Positions 1 to 9,268 of a stretch of 64,000 bases of DNA are shown one piece after another. The DNA lies in NCBI RefSeq assembly GCF_002858805.1, contig NZ_PJZI01000009.1:1-64000 (forward strand), read 5' to 3'. The translations under genes and the position numbers were made by a program. Each line of letters opens with the position of its first letter. The stretch's first letter is position 1. The notes under the pieces were generated by a model that was given only the letters and a program-made list of their open reading frames with translations, did no database searches and had not been told where the DNA came from. The DNA comes from Chimaeribacter arupi. Its GTDB lineage: Bacteria; Pseudomonadota; Gammaproteobacteria; Enterobacterales; Enterobacteriaceae.

Positions 1-83
1 CAGCACAACAGTCCCGGGCATCGGCCTTATGCGCTTTGGTTCACAGCGAAGGGCGGTAGCGTGTCTGAAAAGGAGAGAAAATA
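1..83 (+). other. Upstream edge sequence, probable 3' tail of a T6SS gene
   Basis: Too short to identify. One frame is open from the left edge to a TAA that overlaps the clpV start codon (TAATG); another ends at a TAG at 57-59. Either could be the tail of the preceding gene. In related T6SS loci clpV often follows hcp or an OmpA/TssL-type gene, but neither short peptide resembles those convincingly. An AGGAG at 71-75 is the ribosome binding site for clpV. Confidence 0.3.
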
Positions 84-2744
84 ATGGAACATCAGCAAGC
101 CGTATTACTTCGTCGTTTAAACCCCTATTGCGCCAGGGCGCTGGAGGCGGCGGCCATGCTGTGCCGCACCCGTGCGCACGCTGCCGTGACTGTCGAGCAC
201 TGGTTGCTCAAACTGCTGGAGCTGGGCGAGGGCGATATCACGGTGCTGGCGCGCCGTTATGAGTGGGACATGGACGCGCTGTGGCAAAGCCTGCTGGCGC
301 ACCTGGATGCGCTGCCGCGCGCGGTGCAGTCCCGTCCGCAGCTTTCGGACGAAGTACAGACGCTGATGCAGGCCGCCTGGCTGAATGCTTCGCTGCAGGA
401 CGCTGCAGACACTATCCGCAGCGTGCACCTGCTGGAGGCGCTGCTGGCGCAGCCCATGCTGCTGCGCTGTGAGGGGGCGTGGCCGCTGTTCAGCCTGAGT
501 GCGGCCCAGATTACCCGCCTGAAACCGCTGCTGGATGCGCAGTCTGACGAGCGGCCTGAACGGCAACAGCAGGCGGCCCTGAACCAGACCGCCCCTGTGC
601 TGGAGGATGAGAAGCAAAACGCGGCGGGCAGCACCGGCCACGGGCTGAGCGAGGCGCTGCAGGCCGCACTGGATAAATTTACCCTGGATGTCACGGCAAA
701 AGCGAAAGCCGGGGAGATCGACCCGGTGTTCGGCCGCGACAGCGAAATCCGCCAGATGATTGACATCCTCTCAAGGCGGCGCAAAAACAACCCGATTCTG
801 GTGGGCGAGCCGGGCGTGGGCAAAACCGCGCTGGTCGAAGGGCTGGCGCTGCGCATTGCCGAAGGTGAGGTGCCGGAGAGCCTGAAACCCGTAAGCCTGC
901 GCACGCTGGATCTCGGCCTGTTACAGGCGGGCGCGGGGGTGAAAGGCGAATTTGAGCAGCGGCTGAAAAACGTGATTGATGCAGTGCAGCAGTCGCCGGT
1001 GCCGGTGCTGCTGTTTATTGATGAGGCGCACACCCTTATCGGTGCAGGCAATCAGGCGGGCGGCGCGGATGCGGCCAACCTGCTGAAACCGGCGCTGGCG
1101 CGGGGCGAGCTGCGCACCATCGCGGCCACCACCTGGAGCGAGTACAAGCAGTATTTTGAGCGCGACGCGGCGCTGGAGCGACGTTTCCAGCGGGTCAGCG
1201 TTGAGGAGCCGGATGATGCCGCGGCCTGTTTAATGTTACGCGGACTGAAATCGCGTTATGCGCAGCACCACGGCGTGCATATCCGGGATGCGGCCATCAC
1301 CGCCGCCGTGACGCTCTCCCGCCGTTTCCTGACCGGGCGCCAGTTGCCTGACAAAGCCGTAGATCTGCTCGACACCGCAGGCGCGCGGGTGCGCATGAGC
1401 CTTGACACCCTGCCGGACGCGTTGACGGCCCTTCATGCGGAGCTGGCGGCCCTGCTGCTGGAGCAGCAGGCGATTGAACAGGACCTGCGGCTGATGCCGG
1501 ACAGCGGCTCAACCCGCCTGCAGGCGATTGAGCAGCGCCGCACGCTGCTGACGACGGAGCAACAGCGGTTGCAACAGCAGTATGATGAAGAGAAAAGCCT
1601 GGCCCGGCGCATTATGGCGGCGCGGCAGGAGATAGCCGACGCGGCCCACCTGGCGGCACTGCAGGCAGAGCTGCTGCAAGTGCAGGGCAGTGCGCCGCTG
1701 CTGTCGCTGGATGTGGATGTGCGCACCGTGGCCGGCGTGATTGCCGACTGGACCGGCGTGCCGCTCTCAAGCCTGCTGAAAGATGAACAGACCGACCTGC
1801 TTCACCTCGAACAGCACCTGGGTGACCGGGTAGTGGGGCAGGATACCGCACTCAGCGGCCTGGCCCAGCGCCTGCGGGCGGCGAAGACCGGCCTGACGCC
1901 GGAGAATGGCCCGCTGGGGGTGTTCCTGCTGGTCGGCCCGAGCGGCACCGGGAAAACCGAGACCGCGCTGGCACTGGCGGACAGCCTGTTCGGCGGCGAG
2001 AAATCCCTGATTACCATTAACCTCAGCGAATATCAGGAAGCCCATACCGTTTCCCAGCTCAAGGGCTCCCCGCCGGGGTATGTCGGCTACGGCCAGGGCG
2101 GCGTGCTGACCGAGGCGGTCCGCAAACGCCCCTACAGTGTGGTGCTGCTGGATGAGGTAGAGAAGGCGCACCGCGACGTGCTGAACCTGTTCTACCAGGT
2201 GTTTGACCGCGGCTTTATGCGCGACGGCGAAGGGCGGGAAATCGATTTTCGCCACACAGTGATCCTGATGACCGCCAACCTCGGCAGCGACCTGCTGATG
2301 CAGTTGCTTGACGAACAGCCGGACGCCGGCGACGGCGAGCTGCATGAATTGCTGCGCCCGCTGTTGCGTGACCACTTCCAGCCTGCGCTGCTGGCGCGCT
2401 TCCAGACGCTGATTTACCGCCCGCTGAGCGCCGCTGCCCTGCGCACTATCGTGGCGATGAAGCTTGCGCAGGTGGCCGGCCGCCTGACCCGGCACTACGG
2501 TCTGCACTGCCATATTGAGGAGAGCCTGTATGACACGCTGGTTGCCGCCTGCCTGCTGCCGGACACCGGGGCGCGCAATATCGACAGTCTGCTCAATCAG
2601 CAAATTTTACCGGTACTGAGCCAGCAGTTGCTGCAACGCCGCGCCGCGCAGCAGCCCACTACCCACCTGACCCTGGGCTGGGAGGAAACCGAGGGCATTG
2701 TGCTGGCGTTTGATGGGGAAGGTATTGATAAGGAAGATGAATAA
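84..2744 (+). CDS. tssH: T6SS sheath-recycling AAA+ ATPase ClpV
   Basis: ClpV disassembles the contracted TssB/TssC sheath in the cytoplasm so that the subunits can be reused. The 886-residue protein has the Clp layout: an N-terminal Clp-repeat domain (about residues 1-150), a first AAA+ module with Walker A GEPGVGKT at 241-248 and Walker B LLFIDEAH, a glutamine-rich coiled-coil middle domain, and a second AAA+ module with GPSGTGKTE near residue 618 followed by VVLLDEVEKAH. The long, Gln-rich middle region and a variable N-domain fit ClpV rather than ClpB. The start has AGGAG eight bases upstream. The stop codon overlaps the vgrG start by one base (TAATG), so the two genes are translationally coupled. 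Confident. Confidence 0.96.
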   Translation: MEHQQAVLLRRLNPYCARALEAAAMLCRTRAHAAVTVEHWLLKLLELGEGDITVLARRYEWDMDALWQSLLAHLDALPRAVQSRPQLSDEVQTLMQAAWLNASLQDAADTIRSVHLLEALLAQPMLLRCEGAWPLFSLSAAQITRLKPLLDAQSDERPERQQQAALNQTAPVLEDEKQNAAGSTGHGLSEALQAALDKFTLDVTAKAKAGEIDPVFGRDSEIRQMIDILSRRRKNNPILVGEPGVGKTALVEGLALRIAEGEVPESLKPVSLRTLDLGLLQAGAGVKGEFEQRLKNVIDAVQQSPVPVLLFIDEAHTLIGAGNQAGGADAANLLKPALARGELRTIAATTWSEYKQYFERDAALERRFQRVSVEEPDDAAACLMLRGLKSRYAQHHGVHIRDAAITAAVTLSRRFLTGRQLPDKAVDLLDTAGARVRMSLDTLPDALTALHAELAALLLEQQAIEQDLRLMPDSGSTRLQAIEQRRTLLTTEQQRLQQQYDEEKSLARRIMAARQEIADAAHLAALQAELLQVQGSAPLLSLDVDVRTVAGVIADWTGVPLSSLLKDEQTDLLHLEQHLGDRVVGQDTALSGLAQRLRAAKTGLTPENGPLGVFLLVGPSGTGKTETALALADSLFGGEKSLITINLSEYQEAHTVSQLKGSPPGYVGYGQGGVLTEAVRKRPYSVVLLDEVEKAHRDVLNLFYQVFDRGFMRDGEGREIDFRHTVILMTANLGSDLLMQLLDEQPDAGDGELHELLRPLLRDHFQPALLARFQTLIYRPLSAAALRTIVAMKLAQVAGRLTRHYGLHCHIEESLYDTLVAACLLPDTGARNIDSLLNQQILPVLSQQLLQRRAAQQPTTHLTLGWEETEGIVLAFDGEGIDKEDE

Positions 2745-5116
2745 TGAAAAAGAACCCCCCAATATTCTTCGACCACCGCCACCATCTGCTGCGCGTGCGC
2801 GGCTGTACCGCGGAGCTGGATATCCTGGGCCTGGCCGCGGAGGAGGCCCTGAGCCGGCCCTTCTGCTACACCCTCACGTTTACCTGCACCGATAAGGCCC
2901 TCGACCCCGGCGCCTTTCTGCTGCAGGACGCCACCCTGACCCTGCAGGCCCCGGTTGACCCGGGCAGCGGCATCCGCCTGATGCAGCCGGTGCGGGTAGT
3001 GCAGGGCGTGGTGACCCGTTTTACCCGGCTTGCCACCTCGAAAGATGAGAGCCTGTATGCGCTGGCGTTGCAGCCCCGGCTGGCGCTGCTGTCGCGCAGC
3101 CGCCAGAACGCCATTTATCAGGATATGTCGGTGCCGCAGATTGTGGAGAAAGTTCTGCGCGAGCGCCATGACATGCGCGGGCAGGACTTTATGTTCACCC
3201 TTTCCCACGAGTACCCGCGCCGCGAGCAGGTGATGCAGTATGGTGAGGATGACCTGACCTTTATCTCGCGCCTGCTGGCCGAGGTGGGTATCTGGTTTCA
3301 CTTTACCCCGGACACCCGGCTGGGCATTGATGTGGTGGCGTTCTGTGACAGCCCGGTCCACTACCAGCCGGGCGTCACGCTGCCGGTGGTGCCGCCCTCG
3401 GGCCTGCATGATGAGGGGGTGGAGTCAGTGTGGAGCCTGGTCAGCGCCCATCAGGTGGTGGATAAGTCGGTCAGCACGCAGGACTATAACTACCGGCAGG
3501 CCGCGGAGGACCTGCGCGCGCAGGCGGAGGTGGCGTACGGCGAGGTGACGACCTACGGTGAAGCCTACCACTACGCTGATAACTACCTCACCGCCGGCAG
3601 TGCCGGACGTGACCCGGAGGCTGAGAGCGGCGCGTTTTATGCCCGTGTCCGCCATGAGCGCTACCTGAATGCCCGGACGCAGCTCACGGCGGTCACCAAC
3701 TGCGCCGGTATTGCACCGGGGCAGGTACTGACGGTCACCGGCGGCATGGGCGTACCGGAGGCGTTCCGCCAGGGCGTGGTGATTACGGCCCTCACCGCCA
3801 CGGCCCGCCGGGACAAAAACTTTGAGGTGGAAATCACGGCGATACCCAGCGCGGAGGCGTACGGCTTCCGGCCCCCGAGCATCCCGAAGCCGACGATGGC
3901 GGGCACCCTGCCGGCCCGCGTCACCAGCACCCAGCGCAATGACCCCTACGGCCATATCGACAAGCACGGGCGCTATAAAGTCAACCTGCTGTTTGACCGG
4001 GCCGGCTGGCCTGCGGGCGAGGAGAGCCTGTGGGTGCGCCAGTCACGCCCCTATGCGGGCGACACTTACGGCCTGCACCTGCCGCTGCTGGCGGGTACCG
4101 AGGTGGCGATAGGCTTTGAGGACGGTAACCCCGACCGGCCCTATATCGCGGGCGTCCTGCACGACTCCTCGCACCCGGACCACGTCACTATCCGCAACTA
4201 CAAGCGCAACGTCTTAAGAACGCCTGCCAACAACAAACTGCGCCTCGATGACACCCGCGGGCAGGAGCACATCAAGCTCTCCACCGACTACGGCGGCAAA
4301 AGCCAGCTGAACCTCGGCCATCTGGTCGACAGCGAACGCCAGCCGCGCGGCGAGGGCTTTGAGCTCAGAACCGACAGTTACGGGGCGATACGCGCCGGAA
4401 AGGGCCTCTTCATCAGTGCCGATGCGCAACCCAGGGCGCGGGGCAAGGTGCTGGAGATGGAGGCGGCCTTAGCTGAGTTGGAGGCTGCGCGCCAGCTAAC
4501 GGCAGGGTTAAGGCATGCTGCAGAAGCAGCAGAGGCTGAACTTGCTGACTTAACAAAACAGACAGAGCTGATGAAGATGACTTTAGCGAATCTGAAACAG
4601 CGGGCTTTGCTCATGTCGGCACCATCTGGAATTGCCATGGTAACACCGGCAAGTATTCAGTTATCTGCAAAAGAAAATTTAATAGCAACTGCAGGAAGTG
4701 ACGCGGATTTCAGCATAGTTAAAAAATTCCGAATCGCCGTGGGTGAAGCAATAAGCCTGTTTGCTCACCGGATGGGCATCAAAATGTTTGCGACGGCTGG
4801 GAAAATAGAAATTCAGGCACAAAGTGATGCATTAGATTTACTCGCTGAAAAGCAGCTTACCATCGCCAGTCAGAAAAATAAGGTATTAGTCACAGCACAA
4901 ACAGAACTTCTTCTTAATTGCGGCGGTTCTTATATTCGTCTTAGTGAAGGCGGCATTGAGTTAGGCACAGCTAAGAATGTCACAATGAAATGCATTGTTA
5001 TACAACGGATGGGCGCGGATACATTGGAAAATGCCGTAAAACTTCCTACAGGATGTAAGCCAGGAATAATTAAAGCTGCACAAGCGCAAGATCCTTTTGT
5101 ACCCCTATCTTCGTAA
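2744..5116 (+). CDS. tssI: T6SS spike protein VgrG
   Basis: VgrG trimers form the puncturing spike on the Hcp tube and carry effectors. The protein (790 residues) opens with the gp27-like base domain, continues through the gp5-like OB-fold region (around residue 390 onward, with GRYKVNLLFDRAGWPAGEES and LPLLAGTEVAIGFEDGNPDR), then an alanine- and glutamate-rich coiled coil near residues 570-625, and ends in a DUF2345-type repetitive beta tail. The first two thirds are GC-rich like the neighbours, while the sequence from about base 4490 to the stop is markedly AT-richer, suggesting the 3' part was swapped together with the downstream cargo genes. A PAAR gene follows after 22 bases. Confidence 0.95.
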   Translation: MKKNPPIFFDHRHHLLRVRGCTAELDILGLAAEEALSRPFCYTLTFTCTDKALDPGAFLLQDATLTLQAPVDPGSGIRLMQPVRVVQGVVTRFTRLATSKDESLYALALQPRLALLSRSRQNAIYQDMSVPQIVEKVLRERHDMRGQDFMFTLSHEYPRREQVMQYGEDDLTFISRLLAEVGIWFHFTPDTRLGIDVVAFCDSPVHYQPGVTLPVVPPSGLHDEGVESVWSLVSAHQVVDKSVSTQDYNYRQAAEDLRAQAEVAYGEVTTYGEAYHYADNYLTAGSAGRDPEAESGAFYARVRHERYLNARTQLTAVTNCAGIAPGQVLTVTGGMGVPEAFRQGVVITALTATARRDKNFEVEITAIPSAEAYGFRPPSIPKPTMAGTLPARVTSTQRNDPYGHIDKHGRYKVNLLFDRAGWPAGEESLWVRQSRPYAGDTYGLHLPLLAGTEVAIGFEDGNPDRPYIAGVLHDSSHPDHVTIRNYKRNVLRTPANNKLRLDDTRGQEHIKLSTDYGGKSQLNLGHLVDSERQPRGEGFELRTDSYGAIRAGKGLFISADAQPRARGKVLEMEAALAELEAARQLTAGLRHAAEAAEAELADLTKQTELMKMTLANLKQRALLMSAPSGIAMVTPASIQLSAKENLIATAGSDADFSIVKKFRIAVGEAISLFAHRMGIKMFATAGKIEIQAQSDALDLLAEKQLTIASQKNKVLVTAQTELLLNCGGSYIRLSEGGIELGTAKNVTMKCIVIQRMGADTLENAVKLPTGCKPGIIKAAQAQDPFVPLSS

Positions 5117-5138
5117 TTTATCTAATTAGGAAATATTT

Positions 5139-5408
5139 ATGCCGACCAAGAAGCTGGCAGCGTTAGGTGATAAAACCACCTATGGAAGCATTATCTCAGC
5201 AACTTCTGCATTTGTTGATGAAGGCAGAGTCATCGCACAATCAGGTGATCTTGCATCATGCAGTAAATGTAAAGGTGCATTTCCTATTAACGGCACTGCC
5301 GAAGCCTGGATAGATGAGGGCACGAAACTGGTACAGGATCAAGACCGTGTTTTATGTGGTTGTAACGACCATAACGTTTTTGCACAAACGAAATACTTCA
5401 ATGGCTGA
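5139..5408 (+). CDS. PAAR-type spike-tip protein
   Basis: A small protein (89 residues) that would sit on the VgrG tip and sharpen the spike or dock an effector. It begins with the GDKTTYGS segment and ends with VLCGCNDHNVFA, the pattern of the short PAAR-domain proteins that follow vgrG genes. The Cys-rich segments CSKCKG and CGC are candidate metal ligands in place of the usual His/Cys set. Position directly between vgrG and a large effector gene supports the assignment. Base composition is AT-rich like the rest of the cargo block. A typical Rhs or toxin extension is absent, so this is a stand-alone PAAR. Confidence 0.85.
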   Translation: MPTKKLAALGDKTTYGSIISATSAFVDEGRVIAQSGDLASCSKCKGAFPINGTAEAWIDEGTKLVQDQDRVLCGCNDHNVFAQTKYFNG

Positions 5409-5442
5409 GCCAGTGGAATAAGCGATGCGTAAGGATTAACTC

Positions 5443-8208
5443 ATGGCTTGTAATAATGAATGTACCTCAACGGGGTTGGCAATTTTACCCGTTCGTTATG
5501 CAGTTGTGCCTAAACCTATTACTGCTTCACTGCCCGGGTGGGCTCAAGACCCCACCGTGACAGAGATAAAAGTAGAAAATGATGAGCGGTATGCCTTACG
5601 TGCTTTGCGGCAAGGCTATCTGTATCTGTTTTATGAAAAGGGTGCACAGGGGAGTCAGTACTGGCAATGTTTCAGTATTGCCGAGGATGGTTCTCTATGG
5701 CGTCAGTATTCAGCAACTAATCCACTGGGAATTACCTCACCTGCTTGTTATTCACAAACGCATGACGGCAGCATGGTAGAGTTTTTTTGTATTGGTTCAC
5801 CGGAAAAATGTGGTGATGTGTGGCTCGCCTACAGCCAGTTTAAATGGAGTAACACCACGCTGGATCGTTATAAAAATGACAAATCCGCACGTAGTCAACG
5901 TATGCAAAAAATTCAGCCGGCCATCTGGGCAAAAAGTCCCACCGGTAAAGGGGTGACAATAGCAACGGCAGAGTCTTTAAAAGCAGTACTGGATTATCAG
6001 GATGTCGCTTTTTCTGGCCTGATGCCGGATCAACAATCTGAAGCAAAGCACATCTTAAGTTCAGCACCTAATCTGACTCAAACCGGCTCTCCCACCAATA
6101 AATACAGTGTGAATCAGGCCCTGTTGAACAGTTGGTCGACGCTTTATCCCTGGTCTCTAGGGCGCCGGGGGAAACATAGCGTGACGGCTGAAAAGATGAA
6201 AAGTCGTTGCGGCGAAGGGTGCTCCCCTATGCTTATCCCCCTGTGGGACGCCGTAGGTATCGCTCATGAACTTAACGGCTGGGGAATGGATGTGCTGGGT
6301 CGTCAGGCACAATTTGCATTTGAACGTGATCTTGACCTGAAAACGCATCGGGATCTGGAATTAATACAGGCACTTTTAAGCGATGCAGCCCAAAATAAAC
6401 TCGACAGGCTTCGCACCCGGATGGGGGAAGGGGCGTTTTATGCCAATCCGGAAACAAGCGCCTTTCGACGAGCCGCTTTGCGTCGACGTTACCAGGATGA
6501 GCCGGAACTGCTGCAACAGGCAATGAGTGACTGCGATTTGCTGGAGCAGTGGGGCGCGGAAAATGTTGATGAAGATTATGCAAATGAACTTATCCGCTCT
6601 CCTATCGAGCCTCTTGTGCAACACAGAAAAAAGGTCGCACAATTAAAAGAGCAGGTTCAACAGGAGATGGCAGCCAGGGAAAGCGGCTACCAGAAGGCGG
6701 GTGACCGGCAGAGAGCAAAAAGCTGGGAACCTTATGCTGCGCTGCTTGATACTGCCCGGCGGGAGGATTTTGTAAAATGCTATCAACAGCTCTGCACCGA
6801 TATCGCGACAATCTATGAGCAACGAAGCGGCAGCCTGTTAAATTGGCTGGTTGCCCCCTTGTTGATTACCACGCTGGAAGATTTCCACTCTGAAGAGTTC
6901 AGCGATGGGCTCAATTATCAAGCTATCGTGACTAAAGCGATTTGCGGCATCGGTAATACGTTGCGTGGGCAAGCATTAATAGAGCGCTGGCGTGACGGGC
7001 TGAGCGCTGCCGATTGCACGAATCTATTATGGCGTGCGGTAGCGGCTAACGACCCGGCGATAATCAGTGAGCTGGAGCTGTTATTACAGCAGGCACAGAG
7101 TAAAAAAGATGACCATTCACCTATCATACCGGCAACATTGGCACTGGCACTTTCTCAGGCCGGGAATCTGAAGAAATACACAAGTTTTTATCAGAAAGCC
7201 AGTAAAGAGCTGGCGAAAGCATTACCTGATGACGCCCACTGGGTGGACAGGCAGCTTTATAAAATAGACGGATTTATGTCGTCAGTCGGTGACCGGGTTT
7301 TTAATCTGAAGAATTTTGGCGGCAAGCTGGACAGCTTTAATGAAATGGTGTTTAAAACGATTTTTTCCCTGCGGGCCGGCGTACCGCCTGAACATGTGAC
7401 AAACCTGCTTAATGCCCAGCTGACAGAGGGGGCAGCCTATCGGGCATCGCTATTACAGGAAATAAAAGCCAGCAAAGGGTTTATGGAGGTGAATCAAGAA
7501 AAGATGGCAAAGTATCAGGAAATAACAAAAAGTTGGAATGAATTTTCGGGAAAAGAAGAGGGCAGTGCAGCTATAAAAAACTCCCGTATTGGGCTGGTGA
7601 TGCTGTTTTTTAACGCCCTGGATTTTGGTTATCTTTACAGCCAAACGAAAGGGGACACTAAAAGCCAGGCGACATTGTTGGCCAGCGGCATGACAATGGT
7701 CTATCAGGTTAGTGATATCGTTCTGCCTGCGCTTGAGAAAGGAGAGAGTGCCGGCGCACGGACGATAGGGCTGGTTAAAGGATTGGGTGCTTTTATGGGC
7801 GGGGCGGCTTCAGCGATTAGTACATATTTAGATTACTCAAAGGTTAAAGAGGAGTTTAGCAAGAAAAGATTTGGAATGATCTTTTTCTATACATTAAAAA
7901 CGGGAGTAGATGGATTAGGAACCGTTAAATATGTAGGTATGCTTCTGGGAGCTATAGGGCGGAAAATTATTGAGGAGCGGATTACAGCATTCCTGACCAT
8001 GCGTATATTGGGAATACGTGTGTTAGCCATCCTCTTGACCTGGGAGTTCGCTGTTGTACTAATTTTTTTGCAAGTGATAATTGCCTGGGTTTCTGATAAT
8101 GAATTACAAGTCTGGTGCCGGCAATGTTATTTTGGGTCAGAGCCTTTATATCTTGGTTATGATGAACAAGCGGAGCGTTTGAATGCTGCTATTAAGGAAA
8201 TAGTATGA
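5443..8208 (+). CDS. VasX-like T6SS effector with MIX motif and membrane C-terminus
   Basis: A large protein (921 residues) directly downstream of vgrG and PAAR. The N-terminal region resembles the VasX N-terminal (BTH_I2691) family. Residues 55-63, LRQGYLYLF, match exactly the MIX marker consensus hRxGhhYhh of T6SS effectors. The long middle region is helical and charged. The last 210 residues contain several hydrophobic segments (for example GLVMLFFNALDFGYLY, TIGLVKGLGAFMGGAASAIS and, near the end, VLAILLTWEFAVVLIFLQVI), as in VasX, which inserts into target inner membranes. I therefore infer a pore-forming or membrane-disrupting antibacterial toxin. SD AAGGA lies upstream of the ATG. The stop overlaps the next start (ATGA). 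No nuclease or peptidase motif was seen. Confidence 0.82.
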   Translation: MACNNECTSTGLAILPVRYAVVPKPITASLPGWAQDPTVTEIKVENDERYALRALRQGYLYLFYEKGAQGSQYWQCFSIAEDGSLWRQYSATNPLGITSPACYSQTHDGSMVEFFCIGSPEKCGDVWLAYSQFKWSNTTLDRYKNDKSARSQRMQKIQPAIWAKSPTGKGVTIATAESLKAVLDYQDVAFSGLMPDQQSEAKHILSSAPNLTQTGSPTNKYSVNQALLNSWSTLYPWSLGRRGKHSVTAEKMKSRCGEGCSPMLIPLWDAVGIAHELNGWGMDVLGRQAQFAFERDLDLKTHRDLELIQALLSDAAQNKLDRLRTRMGEGAFYANPETSAFRRAALRRRYQDEPELLQQAMSDCDLLEQWGAENVDEDYANELIRSPIEPLVQHRKKVAQLKEQVQQEMAARESGYQKAGDRQRAKSWEPYAALLDTARREDFVKCYQQLCTDIATIYEQRSGSLLNWLVAPLLITTLEDFHSEEFSDGLNYQAIVTKAICGIGNTLRGQALIERWRDGLSAADCTNLLWRAVAANDPAIISELELLLQQAQSKKDDHSPIIPATLALALSQAGNLKKYTSFYQKASKELAKALPDDAHWVDRQLYKIDGFMSSVGDRVFNLKNFGGKLDSFNEMVFKTIFSLRAGVPPEHVTNLLNAQLTEGAAYRASLLQEIKASKGFMEVNQEKMAKYQEITKSWNEFSGKEEGSAAIKNSRIGLVMLFFNALDFGYLYSQTKGDTKSQATLLASGMTMVYQVSDIVLPALEKGESAGARTIGLVKGLGAFMGGAASAISTYLDYSKVKEEFSKKRFGMIFFYTLKTGVDGLGTVKYVGMLLGAIGRKIIEERITAFLTMRILGIRVLAILLTWEFAVVLIFLQVIIAWVSDNELQVWCRQCYFGSEPLYLGYDEQAERLNAAIKEIV

Positions 8209-9227
8209 GAGGGGAGAAGCCGGTAAATTTACGTCAGTTACAGGAAGAAGTTCAAAATAAGAAGGATATGTGGGAGGGAGCACAAAATAGATATCGTAAA
8301 AATATCCCCGACGCAACTCTGGAAAGGATTGCGATGAGGGAAGCTGAGTATCAAGAAGCAGCCGCTCGCTTAATGGCACTCCCCCCACCGCCGGTATTAC
8401 CACCTATTTGCGGACTCTGCAAAATAACCGGGGAACTGGAGGCCTTCAGCCGTCAGCGCTGCGAGGCTGATTTTGAAGTGGATTTCTACCGCACCAACCC
8501 TTTGCCCAATGCCGGCGATGCCCAGTGCCTGGCAGGCGGGGCCGCCGCCACGGCAGCAGGCAGCCCGGCCCTGGGGGCACTGCTGGCCTCAGAGGACAAG
8601 CCGCTGGTGAGCACCGCGGATTATATTCAGGGCCAGATAAAAGGTATGCCGTTCCGGGGCTGGGTGGGTATGACAGACCTGAAAGCAGGGGATGAGGTAG
8701 AGATGGTGGCGGAGTGGCAGACAGACCACTATGAGGTCTATGCCATAGCCTATCCGGCAGAGCGAATCATCTCTGTCTGTCCGCGCTGTGAAATGGGCCG
8801 TTATGCCTATGGCTGGTTGCGTGTTAAGTATATGTTAATTTTATTCGCGTTTTTTATGATGCTTTTTTGTCTTGGTATGTCTTCAGTAATTGATGGTGAT
8901 TATATAACGGCGCTGCGTGAGTTGTTTAATATGCAATATTATGGCGAGTTATGGGTCATTGCTATTGTGGTTTATGCCCTTATTGCAATAGTCATTGCCA
9001 TCTCCGCTTATAAAGCCTATGCGCCAACCACCTGTAAACTGGCAGAGGATATATTCCGCACCATGGGGTGGGCGTGTCCGGAAAAGATTAATCTAAATAA
9101 AACCACCGCAAGACATGAGCGAAAGCTGAAAAGGGCAGGGAAGTGGTATTCCCCTAAATGTAAAGACAAACCCCTGCGGCCTACCAGTAAATGGGCAGGG
9201 CAATTTGAGTATTGGTATTATTACTAG
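8205..9227 (+). CDS. Membrane protein, candidate immunity protein for the MIX effector
   Basis: The 340-residue protein starts within the stop of the effector gene (ATGA overlap), the arrangement typical of toxin-immunity pairs. It has a charged, helical N-terminus, a soluble middle domain with paired cysteines (CGLC near residue 70, CPRC near 195), two transmembrane helices (about residues 207-227 and 246-267) and a Lys/Arg-rich C-terminal tail ending in Trp/Tyr residues. Immunity to VasX in Vibrio is also provided by an integral membrane protein, so a membrane partner fits. I cannot assign it from motifs alone. Similar proteins are labelled putative T6SS effector in databases as I recall, so a second cargo protein is the alternative. 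The part at 8400-8800 is GC-richer than both flanks. Confidence 0.55.
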   Translation: MRGEKPVNLRQLQEEVQNKKDMWEGAQNRYRKNIPDATLERIAMREAEYQEAAARLMALPPPPVLPPICGLCKITGELEAFSRQRCEADFEVDFYRTNPLPNAGDAQCLAGGAAATAAGSPALGALLASEDKPLVSTADYIQGQIKGMPFRGWVGMTDLKAGDEVEMVAEWQTDHYEVYAIAYPAERIISVCPRCEMGRYAYGWLRVKYMLILFAFFMMLFCLGMSSVIDGDYITALRELFNMQYYGELWVIAIVVYALIAIVIAISAYKAYAPTTCKLAEDIFRTMGWACPEKINLNKTTARHERKLKRAGKWYSPKCKDKPLRPTSKWAGQFEYWYYY

Positions 9228-9268
9228 GGGTGTTTTTGCCATTATGGATTATTTAATGGAGGTGTAAG

